NCBI GenBank assembly: GCA_045641165.1
Contig: JAZUGL010000002.1
Coordinates: 1-64,000, forward strand
Length of the DNA stretch: 64,000 bases
Direction: 5' to 3'
Source of the DNA: Hennigella sp045641165
Lineage (GTDB): Bacteria > Bacillota_I > Bacilli_A > Mycoplasmatales > Mycoplasmoidaceae
The position numbers were made by a program, and so were the translations under genes. Below, piece by piece: positions 43,078-53,867 of this stretch. How positions within the stretch are numbered: position 1 is the stretch's first letter; the number at the start of each line of letters is the position of its first letter. Under the pieces are notes generated by a model. That model did not search any database and was not told the origin of the DNA. It saw only the letters and a program-made list of their open reading frames with translations.

Positions 43078-44045
43078 TGAGAATTTTAAATATTGGTGGC
43101 GCAGGTTTTATTGGTTCAGTAGCAACTGAATTATTTATTAAAAATGGTCACAAAGTTGTTGTTTTAGATGATTTATCAACAGGTTTTAGAAAGTTAGTTC
43201 ATCCAAAAGCCACTTTTATAAAAGGCAGTATGCTTGATTACAAACTTTTAAACAGAATCATGAAAAAATACAAAATTGATGTGGTTACTTTATATGCTGC
43301 AAAAATTGTTGTTCCTGAATCTGTTGCTAAACCAGCCGAATACTATTTAACAAATGTTGGTGGTTGTGCAACCGTTTTAAAGGCAATGGTCTTTAACAAA
43401 GTTAAAAAAATCATTTTTGCCAGCTCTGCTGCTGTTTATGGAGTATGCAAAAAAGTTCCTGTAAATGAAAATTCTCCAACCCTTCCTTGCAACCCATATG
43501 GTGCAACCAAGAGAATGTGTGAAAGACTTTTATCTGAAGCACAAAAAGCCTATGGAATCAATTTTATTTCATATCGTTTTTTCAATGTAGCTGGCGCATC
43601 AACTAGTGGAAAATATGGAATGGCAAAGAAAAACCCAACCTTACTAATACCAGCAATAAATGATGCTATTATTCATGGAAGAAAAGTTAAGATATTTGGT
43701 AACAAATATAAAACCAAAGATGGAACATGTTTAAGAGACTATATCCATGTTCAAGATTTAGCTAATGCTGCACTTATTGGACTTAAATATTTGCAAAAAA
43801 ATAAATCAGGAATTTTCTGTTTAGGTTCAAATTCTGGATATACAGTTCTAGACATTGTTAAACATGCTCAAAAATATATAGACAAAAACTTAAAATACGA
43901 ATTTAAACCTAATAGACCCGGTGATCCAGATGCTTTAATAACATCTAATAAAAAAGCTTATCAACAACTTGGTTGAAAAGTTAAACACACTTTAAAAGAT
44001 ATGATTGTTTCTGATTACAAATTCAGAAAAAATCACGTTAGATAA
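43077..44045 (+). CDS. galE: UDP-glucose 4-epimerase
   Basis: 322 aa. NAD-dependent SDR epimerase converting UDP-Glc to UDP-Gal. GGAGFIGS (~7-14), SSAAVYG, YGATKRM (catalytic Tyr-x3-Lys) and RYFNVAG-like YRFFNVAGA. One TGA Trp near the C-terminus. With galU it supplies the adjacent glycosyltransferase. Confidence 0.93.
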
Positions 44046-44064
44046 AACACTTAGTGTTTTCTAA
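44044..44064. terminator. Convergent terminator hairpin (galE / glycosyltransferase)
   Basis: AAAACAC (44044-44050) and GTGTTTT (44054-44060) with the minus-strand gene's stop TTA/TAA as the 3-nt loop. Confidence 0.45.
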
Positions 44065-45232
44065 GGCGTCTTAAAAATTTATTTTTATAAGGAACATGGA
44101 ATTTAATTGCATCATAAAGCATTTGTTCCAAATCCTTCATACAGTTATTAAAACTATATTTTTTTGCTAATTTTTTATTTTGCAATTCATATTTCTTTTT
44201 TAATTCTGGATTAGAAATTCAAAAATCAATCAATTTAGCCAACCTTTTAGGATTTTTAGATTCAAAAATACACTTAGAATCAACACCAAAAGTTCTTGGC
44301 GCGGCCTTTTTAGAATCAGAAACAAGAACAAGTTTACCACAGGTAATTGCTTCCAAAACTGATATGCCTTCAGTTTCAATTAAAGCAGGATGAACAAATA
44401 AATCACAATAGTTGATAACTTTTATTAAATCATTATGTTTGAATCTCTTAAAAATAGGTTTATTAGTCAAACTGCGACTCATTTTTTTGTATGTGCTTTT
44501 CTTTTGCCCTTGCCCAGCAAAAATTAATTGGATTTTCTTTTCAAATCTTGAGCGTTTAACAGCACGAATTAAAGTTTGCTGATCTTTTTCTGGTGAAAAT
44601 CTTCCACAACATAAAATTACTATTTTATTTGCAAGTTTTTTTGGTTTAGAAACTTTTGCTGGTTTAACATTTGCTTTTACACCATTTGAAATAACATAAG
44701 ATCTAATTTTTGCTGTCCCAGGATTACGTTTTGTGAAAATATTTTTAACAAATTCTGTTGGGTAATGGATAGCATCAACTTTTTTGTAAGTGTTGTTTCA
44801 TCAATACTTGTATAAAAAAGCATTAGCGGCCCATATTTTGTCAATATTCATGTAATAAGTTAAGTTTTCGGGCAAAAGATGCAATGCAGTTGTTACAGGA
44901 ATATTTGCCTTGTTAGCAACTTTAATTGCTGACATACCTAAAGCAAATGGTTCAAAAACATGAACAACATCAGCGCCTAAAACGGCATGCATAACAGTTA
45001 ATTTGTTTGGTTTTGCTAATGTAAATCCCGTAGCCTTGATAAATCTTCCGGCCTTACCGTAGAATTTTTTATTTTTAACAACGTAGTAATTTTCAAGACC
45101 TTTTTTAGTCTTATCTGCACAAAGAATTTTTACATCATGGCGTTTTTGCAAATGCCTAATGAAATTCATTGTAGCAATAGTAGTACCATTGTCTTCTTTA
45201 CCAAGGATGTCACAAACAACTGTGATTTTCAT
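44051..45232 (-). CDS. Glycosyltransferase, GT4 family
   Basis: 393 aa. GT-B fold. N-terminal acceptor domain (ITVVCDILGKEDNG; PVTTALHLLPENL, the His-bearing segment), C-terminal donor domain with ILCCGRFSPEKDQ and HPALIETEGISVLEA, where E-x7-E is the GT4 nucleotide-sugar signature. Homologues in Mollicutes and B. subtilis make mono- and diglucosyldiacylglycerol. The neighbouring galU/galE and the lipid kinase support a glycolipid role. Two TGA Trp. Confidence 0.83.
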
Positions 45233-45281
45233 AGGGTTTATATTATATGAAAATATTTATATTTTCATATATTTACAACTT

Positions 45282-46484
45282 TTAGATGCTTATACGACCA
45301 ATATCGCCAACATTTAATTTGTTTGAATTAGTTGAAATTATGTAACGATACATTGGCCTATTAACTTTTAAAACGTTCATGTTGTTTTTTACATCAAAAA
45401 TTTTAGAAATTTTAATATGAATTAAGTCGTGATTTTTACCAAAAACTTCAAATTTATTTTTAGTTGTAAAGAAATTTTTAGAAATGATTTCATATGAGCC
45501 ATTTTTACTTTTTTTATCTATGATAAAAGCAAAATTTTGGTTTAGCTTTTTCTCTTCGTTTCCATATAACATTTGCTTATTAGATGGCTTGCCATTAAAT
45601 CAAGCAAACGATGTTGGTCTATTAGCTGCTTTATCAATTTCTTTTTCATACATTTCTATTCTTTTTGCACTTAATTTCTTTGCATAGAAATCTCTCATTT
45701 CTTGTGCATAAACATTAACTACAGTAGCAATATAATGCATTGATTTCATACGACCTTCAATTTTAAAACTTGCCAATCCAGATTTTAATAAAAGAGGTAA
45801 ATTTTTAACTTGACAAATATCCTTTGCTGACATTATGAATTTATTTGAAATCACTTTGTGATTTTTGTCCATTAATATTCATTTTCATCTGCAGCTTTGA
45901 GCACAACCACCAACATTGGCATCTCTTAATGCAAAATTGTTTGACATAGTGCAATGACCAGAATAACCAACACAGTGTGCACCATGAATAAAATACTCTA
46001 CATCAATAATTCCTTTTAAGCGTTTACACATTAATTTAATGTTTTGATAATCTATTTCTCTAGCTGTAATAATTCTTGAAGCACCTTGTTTTTTTCAAAA
46101 CAATGCAGCTTTAGAGTTGCAAATAGATTGTTGCGTTGAAACATGAATTTCTTTTTTAGGATAAAGCTTATGAATGGTTGAAATAATATATGGATCAGCA
46201 CAAATAAAAGCATCAGGATTTAATTTAGCTACTGCTTTCAAATATTTTGTAAAACCCTTAACCATTTCGTTATGACAAAGTATATTTGTTACCAAATACA
46301 CTTTAGATTTGTGATTATGAGCATAATCAATAATTTGTTTTAATTCTGTTAAATCAAAATTATCTGCTCTAGCACGCAAGGAATATAGTTTTCCTCCGCA
46401 ATAAACAGCATCAGCATTAAAATCAATTGCCAGTTTTGCTCTTCCAAGATCACCGGCAGGAGCTAGCAATTCAACTTTATTCAT
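45282..46484 (-). CDS. U32-family tRNA hydroxylation protein, TrhP2-like
   Basis: 400 aa. The N-terminal U32 TIM-barrel-like domain (LLAPAGDLGRAKLAI; DAVYCGG) is followed by the cluster motif HCVGYSGHC (~166-174) and GGCAQSCRW, which carry the 4 cysteines of the [4Fe-4S] cluster in this family. A C-terminal beta domain follows. The order ruvX-methyltransferase-U32-U32 corresponds to B. subtilis yrrK...yrrM-yrrN-yrrO, where YrrN/YrrO (TrhP1/TrhP2) hydroxylate U34 and TrmR methylates it to mo5U. Two TGA Trp. Confidence 0.83.
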
Positions 46485-47391
46485 TGCCTTCCTCTTTATT
46501 TAAATGTAGCAAACCTTTTGTTGGGTTAATAAAACCACAAGCACTTACATCATTGATTGATTTGATTTCATTAATTAATAAAGCTTTAGCTTTATCATCA
46601 AACTTTTTGTTTTTAATTAAGTGTAATGCTCTAGCATAAATATCCAATGTTTTATCTACTCATTTTCTGTCATGCAAGAATGATAAGAAATAAATACTGT
46701 CAATTCCTGAAGAAACCAATTTATCTAAGTATTCTAAAATAGAAACATTGTATCCAGTAAACATGTGTGTACCGGTATCATCTTCATATATAAGGTTAGG
46801 AAGTTTTCTTGTTTCTTCTTTTAAATAAAACAATTGGTTAGACAAATCTTTTTTGATATTAAATTGTTTTTTGAAATTTGTTAAAAGGCTTCATTTTGAG
46901 TGCATTACTAAGCCAAAGCCTTCGGCTTGCATTTGCAATCTTACATTTTGTTTGTAATAAGCAAATTGCTGTATTTCTTTTAAAAATAATTCTCTTGGCA
47001 AAACAACTTCATTAATTTTATTTTTCTTAAAAAAAGGTAATTGTGAATAATTAGTTGTTAATGTTTCTGAGTTATAGACAAATTCGGGTTGATATTTAAT
47101 TTCATCACATATTTGTTTAATAGCATAATCTGTGAAAATTATTGTTTTTACACCTATTTCTTTTAGTTCTTTTAATAATTTAGTTAAATTATTAATTTCA
47201 TCATCCATGTATAAGTTGTTGATACTTACAGCAACCTTATTTAAATTTAAACTTTTAATTTGTGTAGTTGATAAAAGACAAGTATTTCTTGCACTAAATT
47301 TTTTAACACCAACAATTATGTAATCAACATCTTTGTTTGTTTGAAGCTCTTTTGCATGTTCAAACCCAATAGGATTAACTCAAATTTTCAT
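46477..47391 (-). CDS. U32-family protein lacking the cluster cysteines, TrhP1-like
   Basis: 304 aa. Aligns in order with the downstream U32 protein (barrel, then GFGLVMHSKWSLLTNF at ~158-173 where the partner has GAHCVGYSGHCTMSNNF), but the cluster cysteines are L/W. Probably the non-catalytic partner subunit, as in the YrrN/YrrO pair. The start overlaps the methyltransferase stop by one base (TAATG) and the stop overlaps the next gene by 8 nt. Two TGA Trp. Confidence 0.72.
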
Positions 47392-47945
47392 TATTTTTTC
47401 CTTAAGATGGCAAAACCATCATCTATATCATATATTTTAACATCTCATTCAGCAGATAAACCACTGATATAGTTTTTAAAATTTTCAACCTTTTCTTTAA
47501 GCTTAATTCTATTCTTGGTCATTTCTTTATTTGTGCTTTGAAAAAGATTAATATTATCTATAAAGATAAAACCGCCTGGTTTTAGATGACTTTTATATTT
47601 TTCAAATAAAATTTGTTGCTGACTTTTTGGTCCATCAAAAATAATGCAATCGAAATCTTGTTTTGGTTCGTAATCAAAAGCAGAAACACAAACAGCAAAA
47701 ATCTTTTTTTCATTCTTAGTGTATTCTTGGGCAACACCAAATCGTTCAGTATCATTTTCTAAAGTAATAATTTTGCTTATAGCAGGATGCTTTGAAAGAA
47801 ACAAAGACGAATAACCATAAGCTGTACCAATTTCTAAAACTTGTGCTGTATTGTATTTATCAAATTGATGATATAAGAAATCAATTGTTTGATCTCTCAT
47901 AATAGGGATATTATGAGCTATATTAAATTGCTTAAATTTTTCCAT
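47391..47945 (-). CDS. SAM-dependent O-methyltransferase, TrmR-like
   Basis: 184 aa. Class I fold: EIGTAYGYSSLFLSKH (motif I, ~39-54), TLEND (ribose acid), FDCIIFDGPKSQQQ (motif with metal-binding Asp) and FIFIDNINLF. The COMT-like family includes B. subtilis TrmR (YrrM), which methylates ho5U34 to mo5U. Its place between ruvX and the U32 pair strongly supports this role. Confidence 0.8.
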
Positions 47946-48357
47946 TTTCTAACCAGCTATTTAAAATAACAACTGCAGACATTTTATCTTTAATTTTTTT
48001 AATTTGGCTTGCCTTTAAGCCAACATCTTTTAACATACCAGTTGCTTCTAAAGTTGTGTATCTTTCATCTTGCAAAACAACTTTAGTGTCAAAAGTTTGT
48101 TTAATCATTTCAACTAATTTATCAACAACTAAACACATTGGAGATTTGTCACCAGATGGATAAAGGGGATAACCAATAACAATTACATCAATATCATTGT
48201 TGTGGTTTTCAAAAACTTTTTTAATTTTATTCAAACAAGCATTTAAATCATTTTTAGCATAGCTAAAATTATCCAAACCACTAGCTATTTTTTTATTGCT
48301 ATCAGTTATGGCAATCCCTAATGTTTTAGTTCCTAAATCTAGACCTAATGCTCTCAT
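47932..48357 (-). CDS. ruvX: Holliday junction resolvase-like / pre-16S rRNA nuclease RuvX (YqgF)
   Basis: 141 aa. RNase H-like fold with GLDLGTKTLGIAITD (4-18), VIVIGYP and QDERYTT; the metal-binding acidic residues D7, E (QDER) and the C-terminal D are present. In other bacteria YqgF matures the 16S rRNA 5' end. Overlaps the methyltransferase start by 14 nt. Divergent from the sirtuin gene. Confidence 0.9.
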   Translation of the reverse strand: MRALGLDLGTKTLGIAITDSNKKIASGLDNFSYAKNDLNACLNKIKKVFENHNNDIDVIVIGYPLYPSGDKSPMCLVVDKLVEMIKQTFDTKVVLQDERYTTLEATGMLKDVGLKASQIKKIKDKMSAVVILNSWLENGKI

Positions 48358-48380
48358 AGATGCCCTAATATTAATTAAAT

Positions 48381-48388
48381 ATTATAAT
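48381..48388. promoter_or_regulatory. Shared palindromic -10 (ATTATAAT) of ruvX and sirtuin
   Basis: TATAAT on plus (48383-48388) ends 8 nt before the sirtuin ATG, predicting a leaderless mRNA; on minus (48381-48386) it would give ruvX a leader of about 17 nt. Confidence 0.55.
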
Positions 48389-48396
48389 TACTGTAT

Positions 48397-49125
48397 ATGG
48401 ATAAGATTCAACAACTTCAAAATATTTTGCAAGACTCAAAATCTATTGTTTTCTTTGGCGGAGCAGGAGTAAGCACTGAAAGTGGTATTCCAGATTTTAG
48501 ATCGAAAGATGGTTTATATAACCAAAAATTTGATGTATCACCAGAAGTTATTTTATCTCATGGATATTTCATGGATTATCCTGAGAAATTCTATGAATTT
48601 TATTTTGCCAAAATGGTTGATTTATCAATTAAACCGAATGCTGCACATAAACAATTAGCTAAATGAGAAAAAATTGGTAAGTTGAAAGCAATTGTTACAC
48701 AAAACATTGATGGCTTACATCAAATGGCTGGTTCAAAAGTTGTTTATGAACTACATGGTTCTGTTCATAGAAACTACTGTATGAAATGTCATAAATTTTA
48801 TGATTCTAAATACATGATTAAATTTAAAAATAATGGTTTGCCAAGATGCTCATGCGGCGGATTATTAAAACCAGACGTTGTTTTATACAATGAAGGTCTT
48901 GATGGTAATACTATCAATAATTCCATTCAAGCAATTGCTACATGTGATACATTAATTGTTGCCGGTACAAGCTTAACAGTTTATCCGGCGGCTGGATTAG
49001 TAAATTATTTCAGAGGAAAACACTTAATTCTTATTAATAAAGATAAAACACCTTATGATAGCAATGCAGATTTAGTTATTAATGAACCTGTAGGCAAAGT
49101 CTTGAGTCAAATAAATTTAAAATAA
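48397..49125 (+). CDS. NAD-dependent protein deacylase, sirtuin family
   Basis: 242 aa, single Sir2 domain. GGAGVSTESGIPDFR (~21-35) binds NAD, TQNIDGLHQMAG (~94-105) and the catalytic His in ELHGSVHRN (~113), a four-Cys zinc site (CMKCHK, CSCGG), and GTSLTVYPAAGLV. The usual FGE triad after the zinc loop reads YNE. Removes acyl groups from Lys with NAD; substrates unknown. No SD; see the promoter. One TGA Trp (48664-48666). Confidence 0.92.
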
Positions 49126-49147
49126 AAAAAGAGCAAAGCTCTCTTTT
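49124..49147. terminator. Bidirectional terminator (sirtuin / MgtA-type ATPase)
   Basis: AAAAGAGC (49127-49134), loop AAA, GCTCTCTTTT; A-run on one side, T-run on the other. The convergent ATPase gene stops inside it at 49146. Confidence 0.78.
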
Positions 49148-51848
49148 AAATTCATTCGCGGTGGTTGGCTCTTATATACAAACGCTTTGTTCCTTCAGCT
49201 AAAATTACATAACCTAATAGGATTCCAACTAATCAAGCTCAATATATAGGGTTAGCATTTAAAGCTTGTGGTGAGCCTTCTTGAACAAATTGTAGACCCA
49301 TGTTAATACCAGGAATAAAAGGAACAGACATACAAACTGCCGCAGAAGCAAGTGTTGAAATAACAACACCCTTTGATGGCATTGTGTGGATAAACGCAGT
49401 TCTTCTACTACGTAGAACATAGATAATTAATGTTTGACTTAAAGCACCTTCAATAAATCATGCTGAGTTAAACATCGCAACATGAAGCGGGTTGTTTCCA
49501 TCATTACAGCCAAAGTAAAAATACATTACAGCAAACGTACAGACGTCAAATATTGTACTTATTGGTCCTAATATGACCATGAACTTAATAATTGATTTAG
49601 CGTTTCAATTCTTTGGTTGTTGCAAGAATTTGAGGTTGACGGCATCTCATGGGATGGCAAGTTGACATAAGTCATAACATAAGTTCATAAAGATTATTTG
49701 AATAGATTGCAACGGGTTGAAAGGCAATCAACATGCTGCAATTAAGAATGAAAGCATATTACCAAAGTTAGAACTCAATGAAATCTTTATATATTTCATT
49801 ACATTAGCAAAAGTCTTACGGCCTTGAATTGCACCATTTCCTAAGATGTTTAAATCTTTTTCTAGTAACAACACATCGGCTGATTCTTTAGCAATATCAA
49901 CAGCTGTATCAACTGAAATAGCTATATCAGCTGCTCTCATTGCTGGCGCATCATTAATACCATCACCCATATAACCAACAACATGCCCATTAGCTTTTAA
50001 TGCTTTAACAATGTTGGCTTTTTGTTCAGGCGAAAGCTTAGCAAAAATAACAATGTCTTTTACTTTTTCCCTTAATTCATCAAAATCAAGTTTTTCAATA
50101 TCATCACCCAAAAGAACCTTGTTGTATTTCAAACCAATCTCTTTACAAATATACTTTGTAACTTTTTCGTTATCACCAGTAAGAATCTTTATATCTACAC
50201 CTTTTTTCTTCAAACTATTAATAGCTTTTTTAGCTGTCATTTTAGGTGGATCAAGCAATGCTATATAACCCACAAGCATTAAATCCTTTTCATCTTCATC
50301 TGAAAAAGCTTCGTTCTTTAATAAAGGTTCATGGTTAGTTGCTACGCAAATAACCCTCATTCCATTTTCATTAAGATCTGAGATAGTCTTTTTAATCTTA
50401 GCTAATCAAGTTTTTGTTAGGTTAACAACCCTTCCATTTAATAAAATTTTTGAACAAACACTTAAAACTTCTTCTGAAGCACCTTTAGTAATTAGCCTGC
50501 GTTTTCCTTCATGTTCAAGAATGATAGACATTCTTCTTCTTTCAAAGTCAAAAGGAACTTCGTCTATTTTTGTATAACCTTCAATCTTTTCAAAAACATG
50601 CTTTTGTTGAGCTCTTTCAACAATAGCTTTATCGATTAAATTCTTTAATCCTGTTTGATAATAACTATTTAAGCAACCATATAAAAGGACCAATTCGTCT
50701 TCTTTACCAGATACATTTAAATGTTCTTGCAAAACAATGTGGTCTTCTGTTAAAGTGCCAGTCTTATCTGTACATAAAACATCCATTGCTCCAAATGTTT
50801 GAATTGCATTAGTATTCTTAATGATGGCTTTTTGTTTAGAAAATTTAATTGCCTCTTTAGTAAGGTTTAAGGTTATGATCATCGGCAGCATTTCAGGAAT
50901 AATAGCTATTGCTGCAGCCAACGAGAATGTTAATGATTCAGTTCAAGCACTAACATCTGGGAATAATAAATAATTTCTTGTTCCTTTAATAATGAAAATT
51001 ATTAAACACATTATTGCCATTGTTAAAAGGATGATTTGGCTAACCCTTTTAATACCTTTATCAAAACTTGTTTCTGGTCTTTTAGCCCCAACAGCTTTAG
51101 CCACTTTACCTAAAAATGTAGCTTTTCCAGTTTGTAAAACTATTCCATAGGCCGAACCAGAAGCAACAGTTGTACCCATAAAACATATATTGTTGCAATA
51201 TAAAGCGTTAGTTACATCTTTATTAATAGTAATAGTCTTTTCTACTGGTTCTGATTCACCAGTTAAAGCAGATTGCGTAATAAATAAGTCCTTAGCATAT
51301 AGCAACCTCATATCAGCAGGGATCATGTCACCGGCAGCCAAGTGGACGATATCACCCGGAACAATTTCACTAATTGGTATTTCCTTTTTAACACCATTTC
51401 TTTCTACATTAGCTGTGGTATTAATCATTTCATTAAGCTTCTCTGAAGCTTTAGAGGACTTAAAGTCTTGAACAAACTTTAATGTTCCAGACAAAACAAC
51501 CATTGTTAATAAAATTGCGAAGGATACTCAATGCGATGTTTGAATTCCAGCTGGATCAAAGATTGGCAAACAAACCGTTAGTATAGCAATAACAACAAGA
51601 ATAAGGGTAAATGGTGTAACAAATGATGAAAACAAAACTTTATATCATGTTGCTTTATTCTTATTGGCAATAGAGTTTAAACCATATTTATCACGTTTAG
51701 CTTCAATTTGTTCTTCTCTTAAACCATAATTTGAAGATTGATATTCAACAAATAAAGACTTAGTGTCTTTTTTTGATTGTTCTAGCAAAAATTCACCTTG
51801 CTTACTTGTTATGTAAAGTTTTTTCTTTTCTTTTCTTTTATTAGCCAT
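49146..51848 (-). CDS. mgtA: Magnesium-translocating P-type ATPase (MgtA type)
   Basis: 900 aa. P-type IIIB ATPase importing Mg2+. A-domain TGES, phosphorylation site CTDKTGTLTEDH (~330), KGASEE, MGDGINDAPAMRAAD, and IPEMLPMI in TM4, the sequence typical of MgtA/MgtB. About ten TM helices. Start ATG 51848 is 3 codons after a TTG; no SD is visible. Many TGA Trp. The preceding 180 nt hold a short ORF and an inverted repeat (below). Confidence 0.92.
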
Positions 51849-51882
51849 TTTATGCAAATGCTAATGACACAGATAGAAAGAA

Positions 51883-51948
51883 CTAAAGGGTATTAAGGAT
51901 AAATACGTCTGTTAGTTCGTTACTATGCTGACTGGATTCACTAGACAT
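51883..51948 (-). CDS. Putative leader peptide upstream of mgtA
   Basis: 21 codons (ATG TCT AGT ... CTT TAG), with AAAGGA 7 nt before the ATG, a better SD than mgtA's. The peptide begins MSSESSQHSNELTDVF. It ends 34 nt before the mgtA start. No TGA, no Pro or Arg run. In enterobacteria, mgtL-type leader peptides control mgtA. Whether this is translated is inference from the SD and position. Confidence 0.4.
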   Translation of the reverse strand: MSSESSQHSNELTDVFILNTL

Positions 51949-51970
51949 AAATATCCTTTCTTGTTTTACT

Positions 51971-51994
51971 TGTTTATTATAAACATAATAAACA
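51971..51994. promoter_or_regulatory. Inverted repeat upstream of mgtA
   Basis: Perfect 10-bp arms TGTTTATTAT (51971-51980) and ATAATAAACA (51985-51994) around AAAC. It lies between the small protein gene and the leader ORF. It may be an operator or an attenuator hairpin; no T-run follows. Confidence 0.4.
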
Positions 51995-52003
51995 AAATAA
52001 GAG

Positions 52004-52026
52004 CAAAGAATCTTCGCCTATTCTTT
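52004..52026 (-). terminator. Hairpin downstream of the small recA-linked gene
   Basis: AAAGAAT (52005-52011) with ATTCTTT (52020-52026), loop CTTCGCCT; short T tails. It overlaps the stop of the 53-aa gene. Confidence 0.35.
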
Positions 52027-52179
52027 TAAATTGTTCTTGACAACTAAATTATCAATACGTTTAATTAGTTCAATCAATAATTGCTTCGTAGATGGCTCTC
52101 TAGAAGTAATTTTTGTTACATCTAGTGTTTTGCCTTCTAAACTTTTATTTCAAGAGCAATTCATAATTTTGATTTTCAT
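52018..52179 (-). CDS. Small hypothetical protein downstream of recA
   Basis: 53 aa, too short for a standard ORF filter and interrupted by a TGA Trp. Starts MKIKIMNCSWNKSLE and has REPSTKQLLIELIKRIDNL, a likely amphipathic helix. 29 nt after recA. No family recognised and no clear SD; a minus TATAAT (52184-52189) is too near the ATG to serve it. Real coding is supported only by the open frame and codon pattern. Confidence 0.4.
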
Positions 52180-52208
52180 AAAAATTATAATTGTCTATTG
52201 TTCAATTA

Positions 52209-53186
52209 CTAAACTTTTAAAACTAACTTCGTTATTTCATCAAAAAGCTTCTTGTTTTTAGCATCAATCAAGAAAGATTTAGTACCTTCCTTGCCTTGAG
52301 CAATTCTTTGATCTTTGTAATAAAATCAAGAACCAGATTTAGCAATAATGTTGTTTTCAATAGCAATATCAATAATTTCAGATTTAACATCAAAACCGCA
52401 ATCAAAATAAATGTTTAAGTAAGCTGATTGTAATGGCGGAGCCATTTTATTTTTAATGACTCTTGCATGTGATCTTATACCAATTACATTTGTTCCGCTT
52501 TTGATTAGTTCAGCTCTTTTTAATTCAATTCTGATACTAGAAAAGAATTTTAAAGCTCAACCACCAGTTGTAGTTTTACTGTCACCAAACATTACCCCAA
52601 CTTTTTCTCTAATTTGATTGATAAATATAACACAAGTGTTATATTTTGATAAGACTGGTTCTAACAATCTTAAACCTTTTGACATTAGTCTTGCATGCAA
52701 ACCAATATTTTGGTCTTCATAATCGCCCCGAATTTCAGCTTCAGGAACTAATGCAGCAACTGAATCAACGATGATTAGATCAATCATTCCTGTTTTTGCT
52801 AACGCTTCAATAATAGCAAAAGATTGCTCACCGCTTTCTGGCTGTGCTAACAATAGCTTCTTAATGTCTACACCATTTGCTTGGCAATATTTAGCATTAA
52901 GCGCATGTTCTACATCCACATAAGCACATTTGCCACCGCTTTTTTGGCATTGAGCCACGGCTTGTAAGGCTAAAGTAGTCTTACCACTACTTTCATTACC
53001 ATAGATTTCGATAATTCTACCCTTTGGGTAGCCACCACAACCTAAAGCTTTATTTAAGCTAATACTACCTGTTGAAATAACATCACATTTAACGGCTCTA
53101 GAATGGTCAAGGTTAGTTATTGCCCCCTTGCCAAACTGTGTTTCAATCTCTTTTATTGTTTCTTCAAATATTTTTTGATTTTCCAT
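52209..53186 (-). CDS. recA: Recombinase RecA
   Basis: 325 aa; the acidic C-terminal tail of the ~350-aa family is trimmed. Walker A GNESSGKTT (~63-71; usually GPESSGKTT), Walker B LIIVDSVAALVP, and L1/L2 loops with GLHARLMSKGLR and NQIREKVGVMFG. An inverted repeat TACTCT/AGAGTA lies at 53197-53213, 11-27 nt before the ATG and overlapping the only SD-like GGGAGAG. No RecA/LexA-type box is seen. Confidence 0.95.
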
Positions 53187-53227
53187 AAACTTTTAATACT
53201 CTCCCATAGAGTACTAGTCATAAAAAT

Positions 53228-53866
53228 TTAATTTTGGCTAAATTTTTTTTGAAAAAGAGCACAATATTGGTATGTTAAAAGTAATAAAAAAGCATTAAGC
53301 TTTTTGGACCATTTATAGCTAAAAGCATCATTAAAAGTAACAATATCTGCTACTTGATCTTCCTTCCTAATACCCTTGTTTTTTGCATTATTTAGGATAG
53401 TTTCATAATATGAAAGCATTTGGTAATAGTATTTTTTATGTTTAGTAGCTAAAATCTGTTTAAGTTTTTCCATATCTTTTACTTCATTTTGTAAGTTAAT
53501 AAGTTTTTGTTTTCAATTAATTTTATTAATTGAAAGATAGTCAATTTTGTTTTTGCTAGTAACTTTAGTAATGGTAATGAAAGCTATTAAATATACCAAA
53601 CACAAACTAACTAAAACAAAAGAGAAAGCCACATGGAGCATAGCCCCTTCAACTGGTTGTTCAGAAGTTAGGTTTCAAGCAAAATATCCACCAATTAAAC
53701 TAAAACAAACAATTAATAAACCTAAAATGATAAGAGCAATTATTGGCATTTTTGGTTTAGTAAAAACCCTATTTGAACTATATGTTTTATATGCATATAA
53801 AAAGATTGCAACAACAACCATTACAAGCAAAAAGATTACATATCCTGCAATATACCCTGGATGCAT
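53228..53866 (-). CDS. Hypothetical membrane protein with cytoplasmic C-terminus
   Basis: 212 aa, joined across a TGA Trp at 53675-53677. Three TM segments (about residues 6-28, 42-62, 72-97), then a charged coiled-coil-like region (NKINWKQKLINLQNEVKDM) and a C-terminal domain YYYQMLSYYETILNNAKNKG. No family recognised. It starts 2 nt before the pncC stop (overlapping none) and is cotranscribed with asnS-pgsA-pncC. Confidence 0.68.
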
Positions 53867-53867
53867 G

